64,000 bases of DNA from Holtiella tumoricola (GTDB lineage: Bacteria; Bacillota; Clostridia; Lachnospirales; Cellulosilyticaceae), in NCBI RefSeq assembly GCF_027857615.1, contig NZ_JAQIFT010000068.1, positions 124,001 to 188,000 on the forward strand. Reading direction: 5' to 3'. Positions 1 to 8,994 of the stretch are shown here, one piece after another. Below the pieces are notes generated by a model. It was not told the origin of the DNA. It worked only from the letters and a program-made list of their open reading frames with translations, and made no database searches. Made by a program: the position numbers and the translations under genes. Positions within the stretch are counted from its first letter, which is position 1. Each line of letters starts with the position of its first letter.

Positions 1-145
1 GTTAGTTTAATGGAATGAACTTAGCCTCTCTTAAAAGGCGAGGACTAGAAGTTGGAATACAATAAGCTTGCTTACATGCCCTCACACTTAACCAAATATT
101 TATTTTAGTTGCTGTTTCTTCCTTACTATAGTATTTCTATAGAAC
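1..145. other. Left-edge non-coding stretch
   Basis: No open gene is visible on either strand. An imperfect stem, TAGCCTC against GAGGaCTA, lies at about 17-47. It might be the end of a mobile element or of a gene left of the window, but nothing here decides that. Confidence 0.4.
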
Positions 146-188
146 AAAAAAAGACTTTTATAAAAGCTTAGCTTCTATAAAAGTCTTT
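146..188 (-). terminator. Rho-independent terminator of pyrE
   Basis: A 13-bp perfect stem (150-162 against 176-188) is followed on the minus strand by a run of U. It starts about 11 nt past the pyrE stop codon. Confidence 0.85.
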
Positions 189-199
189 CAAATCATTAA

Positions 200-871
200 T
201 TATTTTACGCAGTATTCAGCAAGGTATGCTTCCATACGTGCACGCATCTCATCATCGATTACAACTTTTCCATCAATTTCTACGTTGTGAAGTGTTTCAA
301 TGATTTCTCTTACTGTTACAATTGGGTATGTTTTAATACCAAATTCTTCTTCAATCTCTTGAATTGCTGTACGATTAGATTGTCCTCTTTCCATACGGTC
401 AACAGAGATGATTAATCCTGCAAGTTCTACATTTGCCGCTGCTTTTAAGATTGGGAAACATTCACGAATAGCTGTCCCTGCTGTAATAACATCTTCAATA
501 ATAAGTACTTTGTCACCATCTTGAAGTTTGTACCCTACCATTGTACCACCTTCACCATGGTCTTTTGCTTCTTTACGGTTGAAGCAGTAGTTTACGTCTT
601 TATTATGTTCGTTATTAAGGGCAATTGCTGTTGCTACAGATAATGGAATACCTTTATAAGCTGGTCCAAAAAGTGCATTCACATCTTCTTTAATATTTTC
701 TTGGATACATTTTGCATAAAACTCACCAAGTTTTGCAGCTTGGTAACCTGTTTTATAGTTTCCTGTGTTTACAAAGTAAGGTGTTTTACGTCCACTTTTT
801 GTTGTAAAATCTCCAAAAGTAAGTACTCCAGAACGTACCATAAATTCAATAAATTCTTTTTTGTAACTCAT
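200..871 (-). CDS. pyrE: Orotate phosphoribosyltransferase
   Basis: This enzyme transfers the phosphoribosyl group of PRPP to orotate to give OMP, the fifth step of de novo pyrimidine synthesis, in the cytoplasm. The 223-residue length is normal for the longer PyrE type. The PRPP-binding motif VLIIEDVITAGTA is at residues 122-134, and the flexible-loop region KDHGEGG at 103-109. A strong site, GCGGAGG, lies 9 nt before the ATG. The gene appears to stand alone: there are 78 nt to the next gene upstream and it has its own terminator. No other pyr gene is in the window. Confidence 0.95.
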   Translation of the reverse strand: MSYKKEFIEFMVRSGVLTFGDFTTKSGRKTPYFVNTGNYKTGYQAAKLGEFYAKCIQENIKEDVNALFGPAYKGIPLSVATAIALNNEHNKDVNYCFNRKEAKDHGEGGTMVGYKLQDGDKVLIIEDVITAGTAIRECFPILKAAANVELAGLIISVDRMERGQSNRTAIQEIEEEFGIKTYPIVTVREIIETLHNVEIDGKVVIDDEMRARMEAYLAEYCVK

Positions 872-949
872 CTATGTTGCCTCCGCTCTTAAATAGGTTT
901 GTCCTACTTATCATAGCATGAAATATTAGCTTTTACTACAAAAAATTCC

Positions 950-1492
950 TTAGCCCATATGATACTGCCATATTTTTTTACAACTATAGGCAGCATAAAG
1001 TTCTTGTAAATCTGATATAAAAATTTCTTGTCCTGCTTGCAACAATGTTCCTAACTTTTCAAAAACAATATACATATTCCATTCGGTATAAGGAATTGTA
1101 TTAAACAGGGTGTGGTATAAAATAGAATGCATAATTGCTTCTTCTACATCATTATAAAAAATATAAGTCAAATAGGCTACTTCATATTCATCTAAAGTCA
1201 TCTCTAGGTGGGTTTCTATAAAATGAAGTAACGCTTTTAAATGAATGACTTTTTCTTCATCTTCACGCTTAAATGGCATTTTACTATTATTAGTAAAAAT
1301 CAATGCCTGTCTTTCATATAAGACTTTATCTATCTCCTCTTCCATGTAACTCATTAAATAGCTACTTGCAACCTGTAAAACTTCTTCGTGTTCAAATGCA
1401 AAAGGATTATTTTGCGGTGTTGGCTCACTAAAAAATTCTGTCTTCCATTCAATAAACTGCTTTTGCCAAAATCCAAGTACTTCTTTAAGCAT
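950..1492 (-). CDS. Unknown helical protein, 180 aa
   Basis: I do not recognise this family. The reading frame extends back to 1525, but the ATG at 1492 is the better start because AGGGGGCG sits 7 nt before it. The protein is rich in Glu, Tyr and Phe, with no signal peptide, membrane segment or cysteine motif (only one Cys), so a soluble cytoplasmic helical protein is likely. A cluster of aromatic residues lies in the middle (around DEYEVAYLTYIFYND). It is on the same strand as pyrE and the amidohydrolase gene, with gaps of about 80 nt on each side, so co-transcription is uncertain. Confidence 0.6.
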   Translation of the reverse strand: MLKEVLGFWQKQFIEWKTEFFSEPTPQNNPFAFEHEEVLQVASSYLMSYMEEEIDKVLYERQALIFTNNSKMPFKREDEEKVIHLKALLHFIETHLEMTLDEYEVAYLTYIFYNDVEEAIMHSILYHTLFNTIPYTEWNMYIVFEKLGTLLQAGQEIFISDLQELYAAYSCKKIWQYHMG

Positions 1493-1570
1493 ATTTGGAC
1501 GCCCCCTAAAAAAAATATTACACATATATTACATATTAAACGCATGTATAATATTCCACAAGAGTTTTTC

Positions 1571-2422
1571 CTATTTTTTCCATTTTAATATGCCACATTT
1601 TTCAAATAATTTTTGTGCATTTTGTCCCATCACCTGTTCTTTCTCTTCTTTTGTCAAATCAGCAAGACTAGGCTCATATCGTGAGATTGGCAAAAGTGGA
1701 TAATCTGTTCCAAAAAAGACTTTTTCTAATACTCCTATTTCTCTTATGACTTTATAGATAGCTCTATCATATAAAAATACACCTGCTGCTGTATCATAAT
1801 ACACATTTTTAAAGGCTTCTTTAAGTTCTTTCATGAGTTCATAAAAGATTAAACCACCTCCAAAATGCGCAAGAATAATAGGAATTTCTTGATGATGTCT
1901 AATAAAGTTCTCAATACTCTTAAGTGCTATACTTGTTTTGCCTGCATAATCATGTCCTACAAGTTCATTAGCATGTAACAAAATAGGGAGCTGATACGCT
2001 ATAGCAGCTTCCTTAAGCTCTGTCTTATGGAGATTTTCAAGATCCATATGTTGGCCTTGTGGAAATAGTTCACCAATTCCTCTAAGACCACCTTTGTAAC
2101 AACGCTCAATTTCCTGATTCATATCCTTATGCCCTGCTCTAAACGTCATAAACCCTATTAATTCTTCTGGATACTTTTTGACCATTTCCATTGTATAATC
2201 ATTCACATACCTGCAAAGGCCCATATCTTGAAATGAGAACCCAAACACTACACCTTTATCAAACTGATGACTTTGCAAATGTTCAACTACTTGTTCTGCT
2301 GTTGCAAACTTATTATGTGGTGTTTCTGAAAGTAATTTGAAGTAGGGTTCTTTTTCAGCTATTTTTTTCCAATCACGAATAAGTTCAGGCGGAGTAATAT
2401 GAATATGGGTATCTATTTTCAT
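1571..2422 (-). CDS. Amidohydrolase family metal-dependent hydrolase
   Basis: This is a TIM-barrel hydrolase of the amidohydrolase-2 type, which normally cleaves or decarboxylates small cyclic or acidic substrates. The metal-binding HxH is at residues 6-8 (DTHIHI), further histidines appear in ILLHANE and ILAHFGGG, and the usual C-terminal aspartate lies in FGTDYPLLP. The 283-residue length fits the family. The start has AAGGAG 8 nt upstream and lies 11 nt past the preceding gene, so it is probably the last gene of the ABC exporter operon. The substrate cannot be read from the sequence. Confidence 0.8.
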   Translation of the reverse strand: MKIDTHIHITPPELIRDWKKIAEKEPYFKLLSETPHNKFATAEQVVEHLQSHQFDKGVVFGFSFQDMGLCRYVNDYTMEMVKKYPEELIGFMTFRAGHKDMNQEIERCYKGGLRGIGELFPQGQHMDLENLHKTELKEAAIAYQLPILLHANELVGHDYAGKTSIALKSIENFIRHHQEIPIILAHFGGGLIFYELMKELKEAFKNVYYDTAAGVFLYDRAIYKVIREIGVLEKVFFGTDYPLLPISRYEPSLADLTKEEKEQVMGQNAQKLFEKCGILKWKK

Positions 2423-2433
2423 TAATTTTCTCC

Positions 2434-3612
2434 TTAATTTTGTGGTACTACTATTTCACTTGATGTTGGACCACTTGTCTCAGATGTACTTGTACTAGGC
2501 GTACTTATTTCAGGAATTGGAACTTGTTCTGTCGTTTCATTACCTGCTCCTTCTTGTCCAGTGCCTTCATCCTTTGTTGGTGGTGTATCTGGTATAATAG
2601 TCCCACTATTTTGTTCTAATTCTGGCTTTGGAGGTAAGATGCTATAGGGATTCTCTATCACCTTCATAACTTCTTCTGGTGTAATAAGGAAACTTGCATC
2701 AATACCTTCAATATAGATTTTATTCGTCTTTTCTTTTAAGGTAAAGCCTTGATTTAAAACTTCTTTAAAACCAGGTAACAGGCTTTCATTCATTTGCTTT
2801 AACAAAATAGGCAGTATAAGCGCTTTATTTGTAGTTTCTTCAACCATAGCATATGTATCTTCACCTTTTTGTAAGGTATCAATATAGGTAGTGAAGAAGG
2901 CATTCCCGCTTTCATAAATTGCCGTAAATTCTTCTCCCTTTTCGCCTACATTTTTAAAGTTTTCACTAAAGTTTTTAGCCAGTTCTGTTGCCTTTTCACG
3001 CATGGTAACAAAGGTCTGTCTATTAAGGCTTTTCAAATCTTTGAGCAACCCAAAACCATCTTGTATACTTGCAATAATTTGATCTTCCATATCACTTGCT
3101 AACTTTTTGCGTTCATAACGCGTAGGATCTGTTTCATTTTGGTAATACTCATACCCAAAAAGGAAATAATGCTCCACTAAGTACTCACCAATTATGTTCA
3201 TATCTTCTACTGTTAGCGTCGCTAATGTAGCCATATCAACTTGACTATTGGTTGCAGCATCTTCTACCTCCTCTTCAGCTACTATCGGCTCTTCTGTTTC
3301 AGCTTTAATCTCTTCTTGTACTACTTCTTTTACAGGTTCCTTTTTTTTAGGTTTTTCTTCTTTAGGTGGAAGAGGTGGTTTAATCTTCACTTCCTCTACT
3401 TTAATCTCTTCTTGAGCTTCTTCTTGTGCTTTGGCAATTTCTTTTTCTGCTTCTTTAAACATTTCTTTGACTTGTTGTGCAATCAATGCATCTGCAATCG
3501 TCTTTTCTCTCTTATTGACTTCAATAACCATATCATTAATGATTTCACTTGCAGTATTTAAGGAGCAGGTTGCAACGATACACATAACAATTAATTTAAT
3601 TAAATTTCTCAT
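2434..3612 (-). CDS. Exported proline/glutamate-rich protein of unknown function
   Basis: The 392-residue protein begins with a signal-like hydrophobic stretch (residues 4-21) containing VATC, a poor lipobox, so a lipoprotein is possible but not clear. Residues 40-110 are a charged Glu/Lys/Pro linker with PPLPPKEE- and KPKKKEP-like runs. Residues 130-320 look helical and globular. The C-terminal 65 residues are a low-complexity Pro/Thr/Ser/Glu tail typical of wall-spanning regions. It lies 13 nt after an ABC-2 permease gene and just before an amidohydrolase gene. I recognise no family; an extracytoplasmic partner of the exporter is a guess from position only. Confidence 0.6.
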   Translation of the reverse strand: MRNLIKLIVMCIVATCSLNTASEIINDMVIEVNKREKTIADALIAQQVKEMFKEAEKEIAKAQEEAQEEIKVEEVKIKPPLPPKEEKPKKKEPVKEVVQEEIKAETEEPIVAEEEVEDAATNSQVDMATLATLTVEDMNIIGEYLVEHYFLFGYEYYQNETDPTRYERKKLASDMEDQIIASIQDGFGLLKDLKSLNRQTFVTMREKATELAKNFSENFKNVGEKGEEFTAIYESGNAFFTTYIDTLQKGEDTYAMVEETTNKALILPILLKQMNESLLPGFKEVLNQGFTLKEKTNKIYIEGIDASFLITPEEVMKVIENPYSILPPKPELEQNSGTIIPDTPPTKDEGTGQEGAGNETTEQVPIPEISTPSTSTSETSGPTSSEIVVPQN

Positions 3613-3625
3613 TTTGTCCTCCTCC

Positions 3626-4399
3626 TTAAATTTTACTCTCTAATTTAAAGTCTTTTTGATAAGTATGCCATAGGCCAAGTACACCAATAAAGAATGCGCC
3701 TACAAACAGCATACCATTACGCCACATAAAAGCTTCAAAGCTTAACTGACTTGTAAGTTTCATACCATATACAAAGGCTACACTAATTAAAATGCCTAAA
3801 ACAAGAGAAATAAAGAATGCATACGCTTCCTTATTGGTAATCATGGAGAAGAACATACTCATCATTCCTGCAACTACATATAAAAAGAATACTGATATCA
3901 ATGACATCCCTATTGTTTCAATAGGCCCATAGAAAAAGTTCTTTGCACTTTGTCCAAGCATTACTTGAACATGTAGGAAATCTGAACTCCAGCTTGTACT
4001 ATATGGGAATACTTGATTACATATTAAAAAGTTCATTCCAAATAAACAGATGAAAAAGACAATCGTATAGAAGAGCAAGGTTAACCATTTACACAAATAC
4101 CATTTTCCACGACTTTTACACTTAATCACTTCTAACGCCCCAAAGTTATCGTCAAACATCAAGCCACACATTAAAAACAAATACAAAGGTAAGTAGATAT
4201 ACACCACACTCATCGTATCATTAAGAATAAGATAAGTTGTCTCTAATGATGAAAAAGTAATGGCCGTCATATCAGATAACTGAATATACTTTGCCACGCT
4301 GACAACAGCTACAAAGCTAAAAGCCACTAAAGTGAGGCACCATCTGACTACGTTGAAACTTTCTGAGATATTATAGCGCAACATTTTCACTGTAACCAT
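3626..4399 (-). CDS. ABC-2 type transporter permease
   Basis: This 257-residue integral membrane protein has about six hydrophobic segments spread over its whole length and a short charged N-terminus. It overlaps the preceding permease gene by 13 nt, which suggests translational coupling. With the ATPase gene upstream, the pair makes a heteromeric ABC-2 exporter of the kind often used for bacteriocin immunity or peptide efflux. Sequence conservation in such permeases is weak, so the call rests mainly on topology and neighbourhood. Confidence 0.75.
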   Translation of the reverse strand: MVTVKMLRYNISESFNVVRWCLTLVAFSFVAVVSVAKYIQLSDMTAITFSSLETTYLILNDTMSVVYIYLPLYLFLMCGLMFDDNFGALEVIKCKSRGKWYLCKWLTLLFYTIVFFICLFGMNFLICNQVFPYSTSWSSDFLHVQVMLGQSAKNFFYGPIETIGMSLISVFFLYVVAGMMSMFFSMITNKEAYAFFISLVLGILISVAFVYGMKLTSQLSFEAFMWRNGMLFVGAFFIGVLGLWHTYQKDFKLESKI

Positions 4400-5097
4400 T
4401 TTGCCACACCCTTTCTATATAAGCTTCCAGCTAAAATCACCATACATGATACTGCAAAAGTAATCCCTAATTGCATCATAAGTAACTGTCCCTCTACAAC
4501 ACTTGGCATAATCCATGGAGAGAAAGCAAGTGGTGGGAAATACTTTTCTAAATTTAAATAAGGGAACGCATAAATAAAGAGTAAATATAATACTTGAGGT
4601 GTAATCAGTGGAATATAACGTTTTTGATTCACAAAAGTTAAACTATAAGCAAGTGATCCATAAACTACCCCAAAAACAAAGTTTAATACTACAACCTCGC
4701 CAATCATTTTATATGAGTCATAACTTGAAAAACTTCTACAAGCTACCATTAGCAATAAACTTGGAATAAGTAAAGTAATCCCTGATATTAGATTGTTTAC
4801 CCACCATCTTTTCAAGGTATAATCTCTTCCCTGATTACGTAGCATAAGAAGTTTCTTGTAACCACAATCCTCTTCTAACATGGTCATATTAGAATAGGGT
4901 AATGCTGCTAAAAGTGGTGCAATAAAAGGTACGATTAGTGAATGACTTGCTTTAAATGCTTCTGTAGCTGTGTAGGTCTCATTTTGTAAAATATATACCA
5001 CTAAGCTTCCTAACATTCCTAAACAGCCTAATACTAGTGCAAACAAAAAACTCCGCTCAGCTAATCCTCTCTTAAAATCTGTTAGCATCCATCTCAT
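4387..5097 (-). CDS. ABC-2 type transporter permease
   Basis: The 236-residue protein has about six membrane segments, beginning at residues 17-36. A cytoplasmic-looking patch, MLEEDCGYKKLLMLRNQGRD, lies between the second and third, as in ABC-2 permeases of the lantibiotic-immunity type. It overlaps the ATPase gene upstream by 4 nt and the second permease gene downstream by 13 nt. The two permeases are dissimilar in sequence, suggesting a heterodimeric pore. Confidence 0.75.
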   Translation of the reverse strand: MRWMLTDFKRGLAERSFLFALVLGCLGMLGSLVVYILQNETYTATEAFKASHSLIVPFIAPLLAALPYSNMTMLEEDCGYKKLLMLRNQGRDYTLKRWWVNNLISGITLLIPSLLLMVACRSFSSYDSYKMIGEVVVLNFVFGVVYGSLAYSLTFVNQKRYIPLITPQVLYLLFIYAFPYLNLEKYFPPLAFSPWIMPSVVEGQLLMMQLGITFAVSCMVILAGSLYRKGVAKWLQ

Positions 5098-5765
5098 ACA
5101 ACCACCTCTTCTTGAGATTGTTTGCTACGTTTAACAGTTCCTTTAGAGATTTCAAATAAATCATCACATAGAACTTGAATATCTTCTTTATTGTGGCTTG
5201 CTAAAAGAATTGTTACATTCTTTTCTTTCTTCAAATTAGTAAAAAATACTCGCATTTTCTTTACACTCTCTTCATCTAAGCCATTCATAGGCTCGTCCAA
5301 TATAAGGAGCTCTGGACTATTCATAATGGCTTGAGCTATCCCTAGCTTTTGTCGCATTCCTAAAGAATAAGTGCGTACTGGCTTTTTGTTTTTTGGATCA
5401 AGCCCTACAAGTTCCATGCTTTTTTCTAAAGTTTCGATAGATGCCGGTGAGCTAGAAAGTCCATTTAAAATCTTTAAATTTTTCATACCTGAATAATGAG
5501 GAATAAAACCTGGTGTTTCAATCAGTACACCAATTGACTTTGGAAATTGCTTCGCATGTGTCATGTTTTGATTTTCTAAGAAGATTTCACCTGATGTAGG
5601 ACGCATAAGTCCTGATATAAGTTTAAATATAACTGTCTTTCCGGAACCATTACGTCCCACAAATCCATAGATTTTTCCTTTTTCTAGTTCAAAACTTACG
5701 TCATTTAAAACTTGTTCTGATTTGAAAGATTTATTTACTTGGTTAAATTTAATATAGTGCGCCAT
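5094..5765 (-). CDS. ABC transporter ATP-binding protein
   Basis: The ATPase of the exporter encoded by the two following genes. It shows Walker A (GRNGSGKT, residues 37-44), the signature TYSLGMRQ in place of LSGGQ, Walker B (LLILDEPMNGLDEES) and the switch histidine (LLASHN). At 223 residues it is a short, single-domain nucleotide-binding protein. A strong AAAGGAGG precedes the ATG. A second, unused AAGGAGG lies about 25 nt further upstream with no start codon after it. It is the first gene of a five-gene run down to the amidohydrolase gene. Confidence 0.9.
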   Translation of the reverse strand: MAHYIKFNQVNKSFKSEQVLNDVSFELEKGKIYGFVGRNGSGKTVIFKLISGLMRPTSGEIFLENQNMTHAKQFPKSIGVLIETPGFIPHYSGMKNLKILNGLSSSPASIETLEKSMELVGLDPKNKKPVRTYSLGMRQKLGIAQAIMNSPELLILDEPMNGLDEESVKKMRVFFTNLKKEKNVTILLASHNKEDIQVLCDDLFEISKGTVKRSKQSQEEVVV

Positions 5766-5946
5766 AAATTGCCTCCTTTGGTATACTATGTGCCTCCTTA
5801 ATTTTACTCTTTACATATGAATATATAATAGAGATTGTATTAATATTTTATAACAGTTTTAATATCACATTTCACAATATTTTTATATTTTTCTTGTTTA
5901 ATTTATTGCTATTTTTTAAATTAAATCATAATTTCAAACTTCATTA

Positions 5947-5975
5947 TTGAATTATTCTGCCAAATATGTTAATAT
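5947..5975 (+). promoter_or_regulatory. Sigma-A promoter of tRNA-Pro
   Basis: TTGAAT (5947-5952) and TAATAT (5970-5975) are 17 bp apart, about 73 bp before the tRNA. No gene lies between them. Confidence 0.65.
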
Positions 5976-6047
5976 ACATTTCAAAGGGAAAGATGCCTAC
6001 CCAGTATCTACTCTCATATAAAAATGCCAACCCCCGCACCACTATTT

Positions 6048-6120
6048 CGGAATGTGGCCCAGGTGGTAGGGCGCCCGTCTGGGGGGCGGGAGGTCGCCAG
6101 TTCAAGTCTGGTCATTCCGA
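6048..6120 (+). tRNA. tRNA-Pro(GGG)
   Basis: A full cloverleaf folds. The 7-bp acceptor is CGGAATG/CATTCCG with discriminator A, the D stem is GCCC/GGGC, and the anticodon stem is CCCGT/GCGGG with loop CTGGGGG (anticodon GGG at 6081-6083). The T arm is GCCAG TTCAAGT CTGGT. The CCA end is not encoded. With G at the wobble position it reads CCC and CCU. It stands alone between its own promoter and terminator. Confidence 0.95.
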
Positions 6121-6124
6121 TTCC

Positions 6125-6163
6125 AAAAAAGGAAACCGTATCAATAACGGTTTCCTTTTTTAT
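6125..6163 (+). terminator. Terminator of tRNA-Pro
   Basis: A perfect stem, GGAAACCGT/ACGGTTTCC, is flanked by A and T runs and lies directly behind the tRNA. Because of the A run it could also work in the other direction. Confidence 0.9.
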
Positions 6164-6177
6164 TTACACTCTTATAC

Positions 6178-6209
6178 AAAAAAGACATTGCTTCTTAAGC
6201 AATGCCTTT
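6178..6209 (-). terminator. Terminator of the GldA-F-G-like operon
   Basis: CATTGCTT and AAGCAATG form the stem around a 3-nt loop, followed by a U run on the minus strand. It lies just past the stop codon of the DUF4340 gene. Confidence 0.85.
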
Positions 6210-6222
6210 CATCTTTCTACTT

Positions 6223-7557
6223 TTAAGACTCTCCACTTTCATTAAGTGCACGACAAGAACTTATAAGCCCAGTCAGACTCCATTCACTGGTTGTATAACT
6301 ACATTTCCCATCTAATACCATATAAAGTTCACCATCTCCTGTTGGAATAAGTTCTAATTGGCTTTGTGTTCCATCTATATAATCTATTGTGATTGTAGCA
6401 ACTTTTGGGAATGCAAATGTCTCTACCACTCCAACGGATGTAGGGCTCATTTCTAATACACTTCCTACAATGCGATCAAAGTTTTCTTGCTCTAACTGTT
6501 CACCAAGTTCAATCACAAATTTTTCATCTTCTGCTTCTATTTGAAGCTTTTTAACATCTTCTACTTTTGTATCCAAGAATATACTTTGCATTAATGTCTC
6601 TGGAGTAATCTCTAACCAATTCAAAGAAGTCTTCATCACTTTATAAATAATACTCGTCTGACCATTCATCATATAGAAATCATCACCTTGTCTTGCTACT
6701 GTAAGGGTATCTGACTTTCCTTGTGTTGTTGTGTAAGAAAGAGTAGAAATCGGTCTTTCAAATCCATAACCGGCTTGTTCCTCCTCTGTGGCATCTACAA
6801 CAGCAATCTCACTTGCTGTAAGCCCCCACAAGCTATCTGCCCAGCTTGTCACATTATATGTGTCTAAGCTTGCTTTAAGAGGTGTTTGCATATCATAAGC
6901 CGCTAAAACCGTGATTTCTTCATCTTTCTTTTCTTCTGGTCTATATAAAAGTTCTATCTGCTCCTGCTCTTCATTTTGTAATGTAAGTGTTTCAAACTGC
7001 TCACCTGAATCCTGCCCGGGTACAATTTGTTTATCTACAAAATCATAGCGTGTATGTTCTAGATTGTTAGCTACTGCCCTTTCCACAATATAAACCTGAT
7101 TATTAAAAAGTGCGTAGTATCCTATACTAGAAGGCGCTTCATTACCAATCTTTATCTCATAGATTGTATCATCATTTGTAATCATTTGAAGTTGTAACCA
7201 TGGATTAGATAATCCATATTGTTCAAGTCCTGCTCCTTCATCTAATTCTAACTTTTGCTTCGCATCTATGTTCATACACTGACTTGTAAATTGACTATAT
7301 ATACTTTCAAGTCGTGGTGCATCTTCTAGTCCTTTTACTTGAAGTACTTCACCACTACGTAAGAATTCAATCTCCTCACCTAAACTTGTTAACTTTATAC
7401 TTTTTATCTCTTCTTCTGCTACTTCCCACACACTCTCACTTGTTGTTTCAGCTGCTACTTCTTCAGTAGGCTCTATATTCCATACCACAACGCCACCTAT
7501 AACTAATGCCATAAGTGCTACAAGTGCAATCACTAAACCTTTTATTTGCTTACTCAT
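6223..7557 (-). CDS. DUF4340 domain-containing membrane-anchored protein
   Basis: The 444-residue protein has one N-terminal membrane anchor (residues 7-26) and then an extracytoplasmic region with repeated beta-rich units, the pattern of DUF4340 proteins that sit beside GldG-like genes. Typical pieces are the LxLGEEIEFLR-like and YYALFNNQVYIVE-like strands. It starts one base after the gldG-like stop codon, so it is the last gene of that operon. The molecular role of the family is not established; it is presumed to be the outer part of the ABC complex. Confidence 0.8.
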   Translation of the reverse strand: MSKQIKGLVIALVALMALVIGGVVVWNIEPTEEVAAETTSESVWEVAEEEIKSIKLTSLGEEIEFLRSGEVLQVKGLEDAPRLESIYSQFTSQCMNIDAKQKLELDEGAGLEQYGLSNPWLQLQMITNDDTIYEIKIGNEAPSSIGYYALFNNQVYIVERAVANNLEHTRYDFVDKQIVPGQDSGEQFETLTLQNEEQEQIELLYRPEEKKDEEITVLAAYDMQTPLKASLDTYNVTSWADSLWGLTASEIAVVDATEEEQAGYGFERPISTLSYTTTQGKSDTLTVARQGDDFYMMNGQTSIIYKVMKTSLNWLEITPETLMQSIFLDTKVEDVKKLQIEAEDEKFVIELGEQLEQENFDRIVGSVLEMSPTSVGVVETFAFPKVATITIDYIDGTQSQLELIPTGDGELYMVLDGKCSYTTSEWSLTGLISSCRALNESGES

Positions 7558-7558
7558 C

Positions 7559-8986
7559 TTACTGCCTCCTTTTTCTTCTCACCCATACAGTAAGCCCTAC
7601 AGCAAGTACTACAACTGGTATAACAATAACAAGTAATACGGTATACATTAATAGACTTCCTTGATTCAATGTAAATGACCCACCACCTAATACTTTTGGT
7701 GCAATATTAAAGACATTCTCTCTCTGTGCTAAGGTGTTAAAGCAAGAAAGCATGTATTCCATATTCATTAGTGAACTACTATTTAAGAAATCAGCATAAG
7801 TCAACATATCTGACCCAAAAACAATTAATTTAGCCTGGATATCATCTTTAGTATAAACAGACTGTGCTGCTACTGTAATAGGCCCACTTAATACGATGTC
7901 TTCTATTTTTTGTACATTTTCATCTACCAACCCTGATGTCTCAGAATAGCTAAGTACTTCACTTGTTGTATAGCCCATATTTGTACTAAAAAGTAACTCA
8001 ACCGGACGTGAGAATGGGAAAGCAATTGGTAAATCTGTACGCGCCATATGCTCGGTGTAACTTAAATCTTTAATATCTGCTACGCCATAGAATGCATTAT
8101 TACTGATGAGTTTATTTGAATTTGTTTCTGCAACTAATCCATTTCCAACACCAATTCCCCATGTGGCAAGCCATTCTTCAAGAACCGGTAAATCTGATTG
8201 TTCTGAAGATGCAAAATACATGATAACAGGTGTAGATTCTGTATCTTGTCTCATGAATTGATTTAGTTTAACTATATCTTCTTCCGTATAATCCCTTAAC
8301 GGTGCTACAGATACAATTATATCTGTATCTTCTGGTACATCTTCTGTTTGTAGCATGATTTGTTTCACTTCAAAGCCGTTCTTTTCAAGAATACTTTCAA
8401 AGTTACTATCTTCACTTTCTTCATGCCCTGTTAAGAAAGTAACCACTGGCTTATCCTCTGTTACTACATTCATAATAGCTCCAGTCATAGCATTTTCTGC
8501 ATTAGAAGAGGTAATACTCGCACCATACCAAGATTGCTGAACGTTAAATATATCATAAACTGTAAGCTTTTCTGTATTTTCTCCACTTGAGACAACAATA
8601 TCATTTACATCTACATCCAGGTTTCCATATTGAGAAGCCCATGTAGGATTTGTTACTAAGTCTACAAATTTCAAGGTAATGTTACTATTATACTTTTCGT
8701 ACTGCTCAATAACCGACATTGCTTGTTCAAAATACTCTCCACCACTAGCAAAGCTATTTCGGCTATTCATCACTGTAATTTCTATTTCATTTTCTAATTT
8801 AGAGATATAATCAATAGATTCTTGACTAAGTTGAAAGGCTTTATTCGAAGTCAGATCAATTGTTATTGGATATTTTTCTGTTAACACATAGGCAACGATA
8901 TTCGTTACAACTAAACATAGGATTACAACTATAGTAATCGCTGTACTTACAAGACCTGTCTTTTTTTGTGCTGTTAATTTCATCAT
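7559..8986 (-). CDS. GldG-like ABC-type auxiliary protein
   Basis: This protein resembles the Gldg family (ABC-type uncharacterized transport, PF09822-like). It has an N-terminal membrane segment (about residues 10-32), a large extracytoplasmic domain with the VTFLTGHEE motif typical of the family, and a C-terminal membrane segment ending in a basic tail. The reading frame reaches back to 9004, but AGGGGGAAAG directly precedes two adjacent ATGs at 8986 and 8983, so the start is one of these. In Bacteroidetes the relatives serve gliding; in Firmicutes the substrate is unknown. Confidence 0.85.
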   Translation of the reverse strand: MMKLTAQKKTGLVSTAITIVVILCLVVTNIVAYVLTEKYPITIDLTSNKAFQLSQESIDYISKLENEIEITVMNSRNSFASGGEYFEQAMSVIEQYEKYNSNITLKFVDLVTNPTWASQYGNLDVDVNDIVVSSGENTEKLTVYDIFNVQQSWYGASITSSNAENAMTGAIMNVVTEDKPVVTFLTGHEESEDSNFESILEKNGFEVKQIMLQTEDVPEDTDIIVSVAPLRDYTEEDIVKLNQFMRQDTESTPVIMYFASSEQSDLPVLEEWLATWGIGVGNGLVAETNSNKLISNNAFYGVADIKDLSYTEHMARTDLPIAFPFSRPVELLFSTNMGYTTSEVLSYSETSGLVDENVQKIEDIVLSGPITVAAQSVYTKDDIQAKLIVFGSDMLTYADFLNSSSLMNMEYMLSCFNTLAQRENVFNIAPKVLGGGSFTLNQGSLLMYTVLLVIVIPVVVLAVGLTVWVRRKRRQ

Positions 8987-8994
8987 CTTTCCCC

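Noticed and set aside
1..145. Transposon end or TnpB remnant at the left edge
   Set aside because: Only an imperfect stem and broken frames are visible. No conserved protein motif or clear inverted repeat pair is within the window.
1354..1545. Minus-strand 63-codon frame overlapping the gene at 950
   Set aside because: It is a shadow frame with no ribosome site, and the strong AGGGGGCG fits the ATG at 1492 of the longer frame.
3241..3561. Plus-strand Phe/Leu-rich frame opposite the proline-rich protein gene
   Set aside because: Phe/Leu runs are the complement of Glu/Lys codons. There is no ribosome site and no sensible start.
5966..6245. Plus-strand open frames over the tRNA-Pro gene
   Set aside because: They run through the tRNA cloverleaf and its terminator and have no ribosome site.
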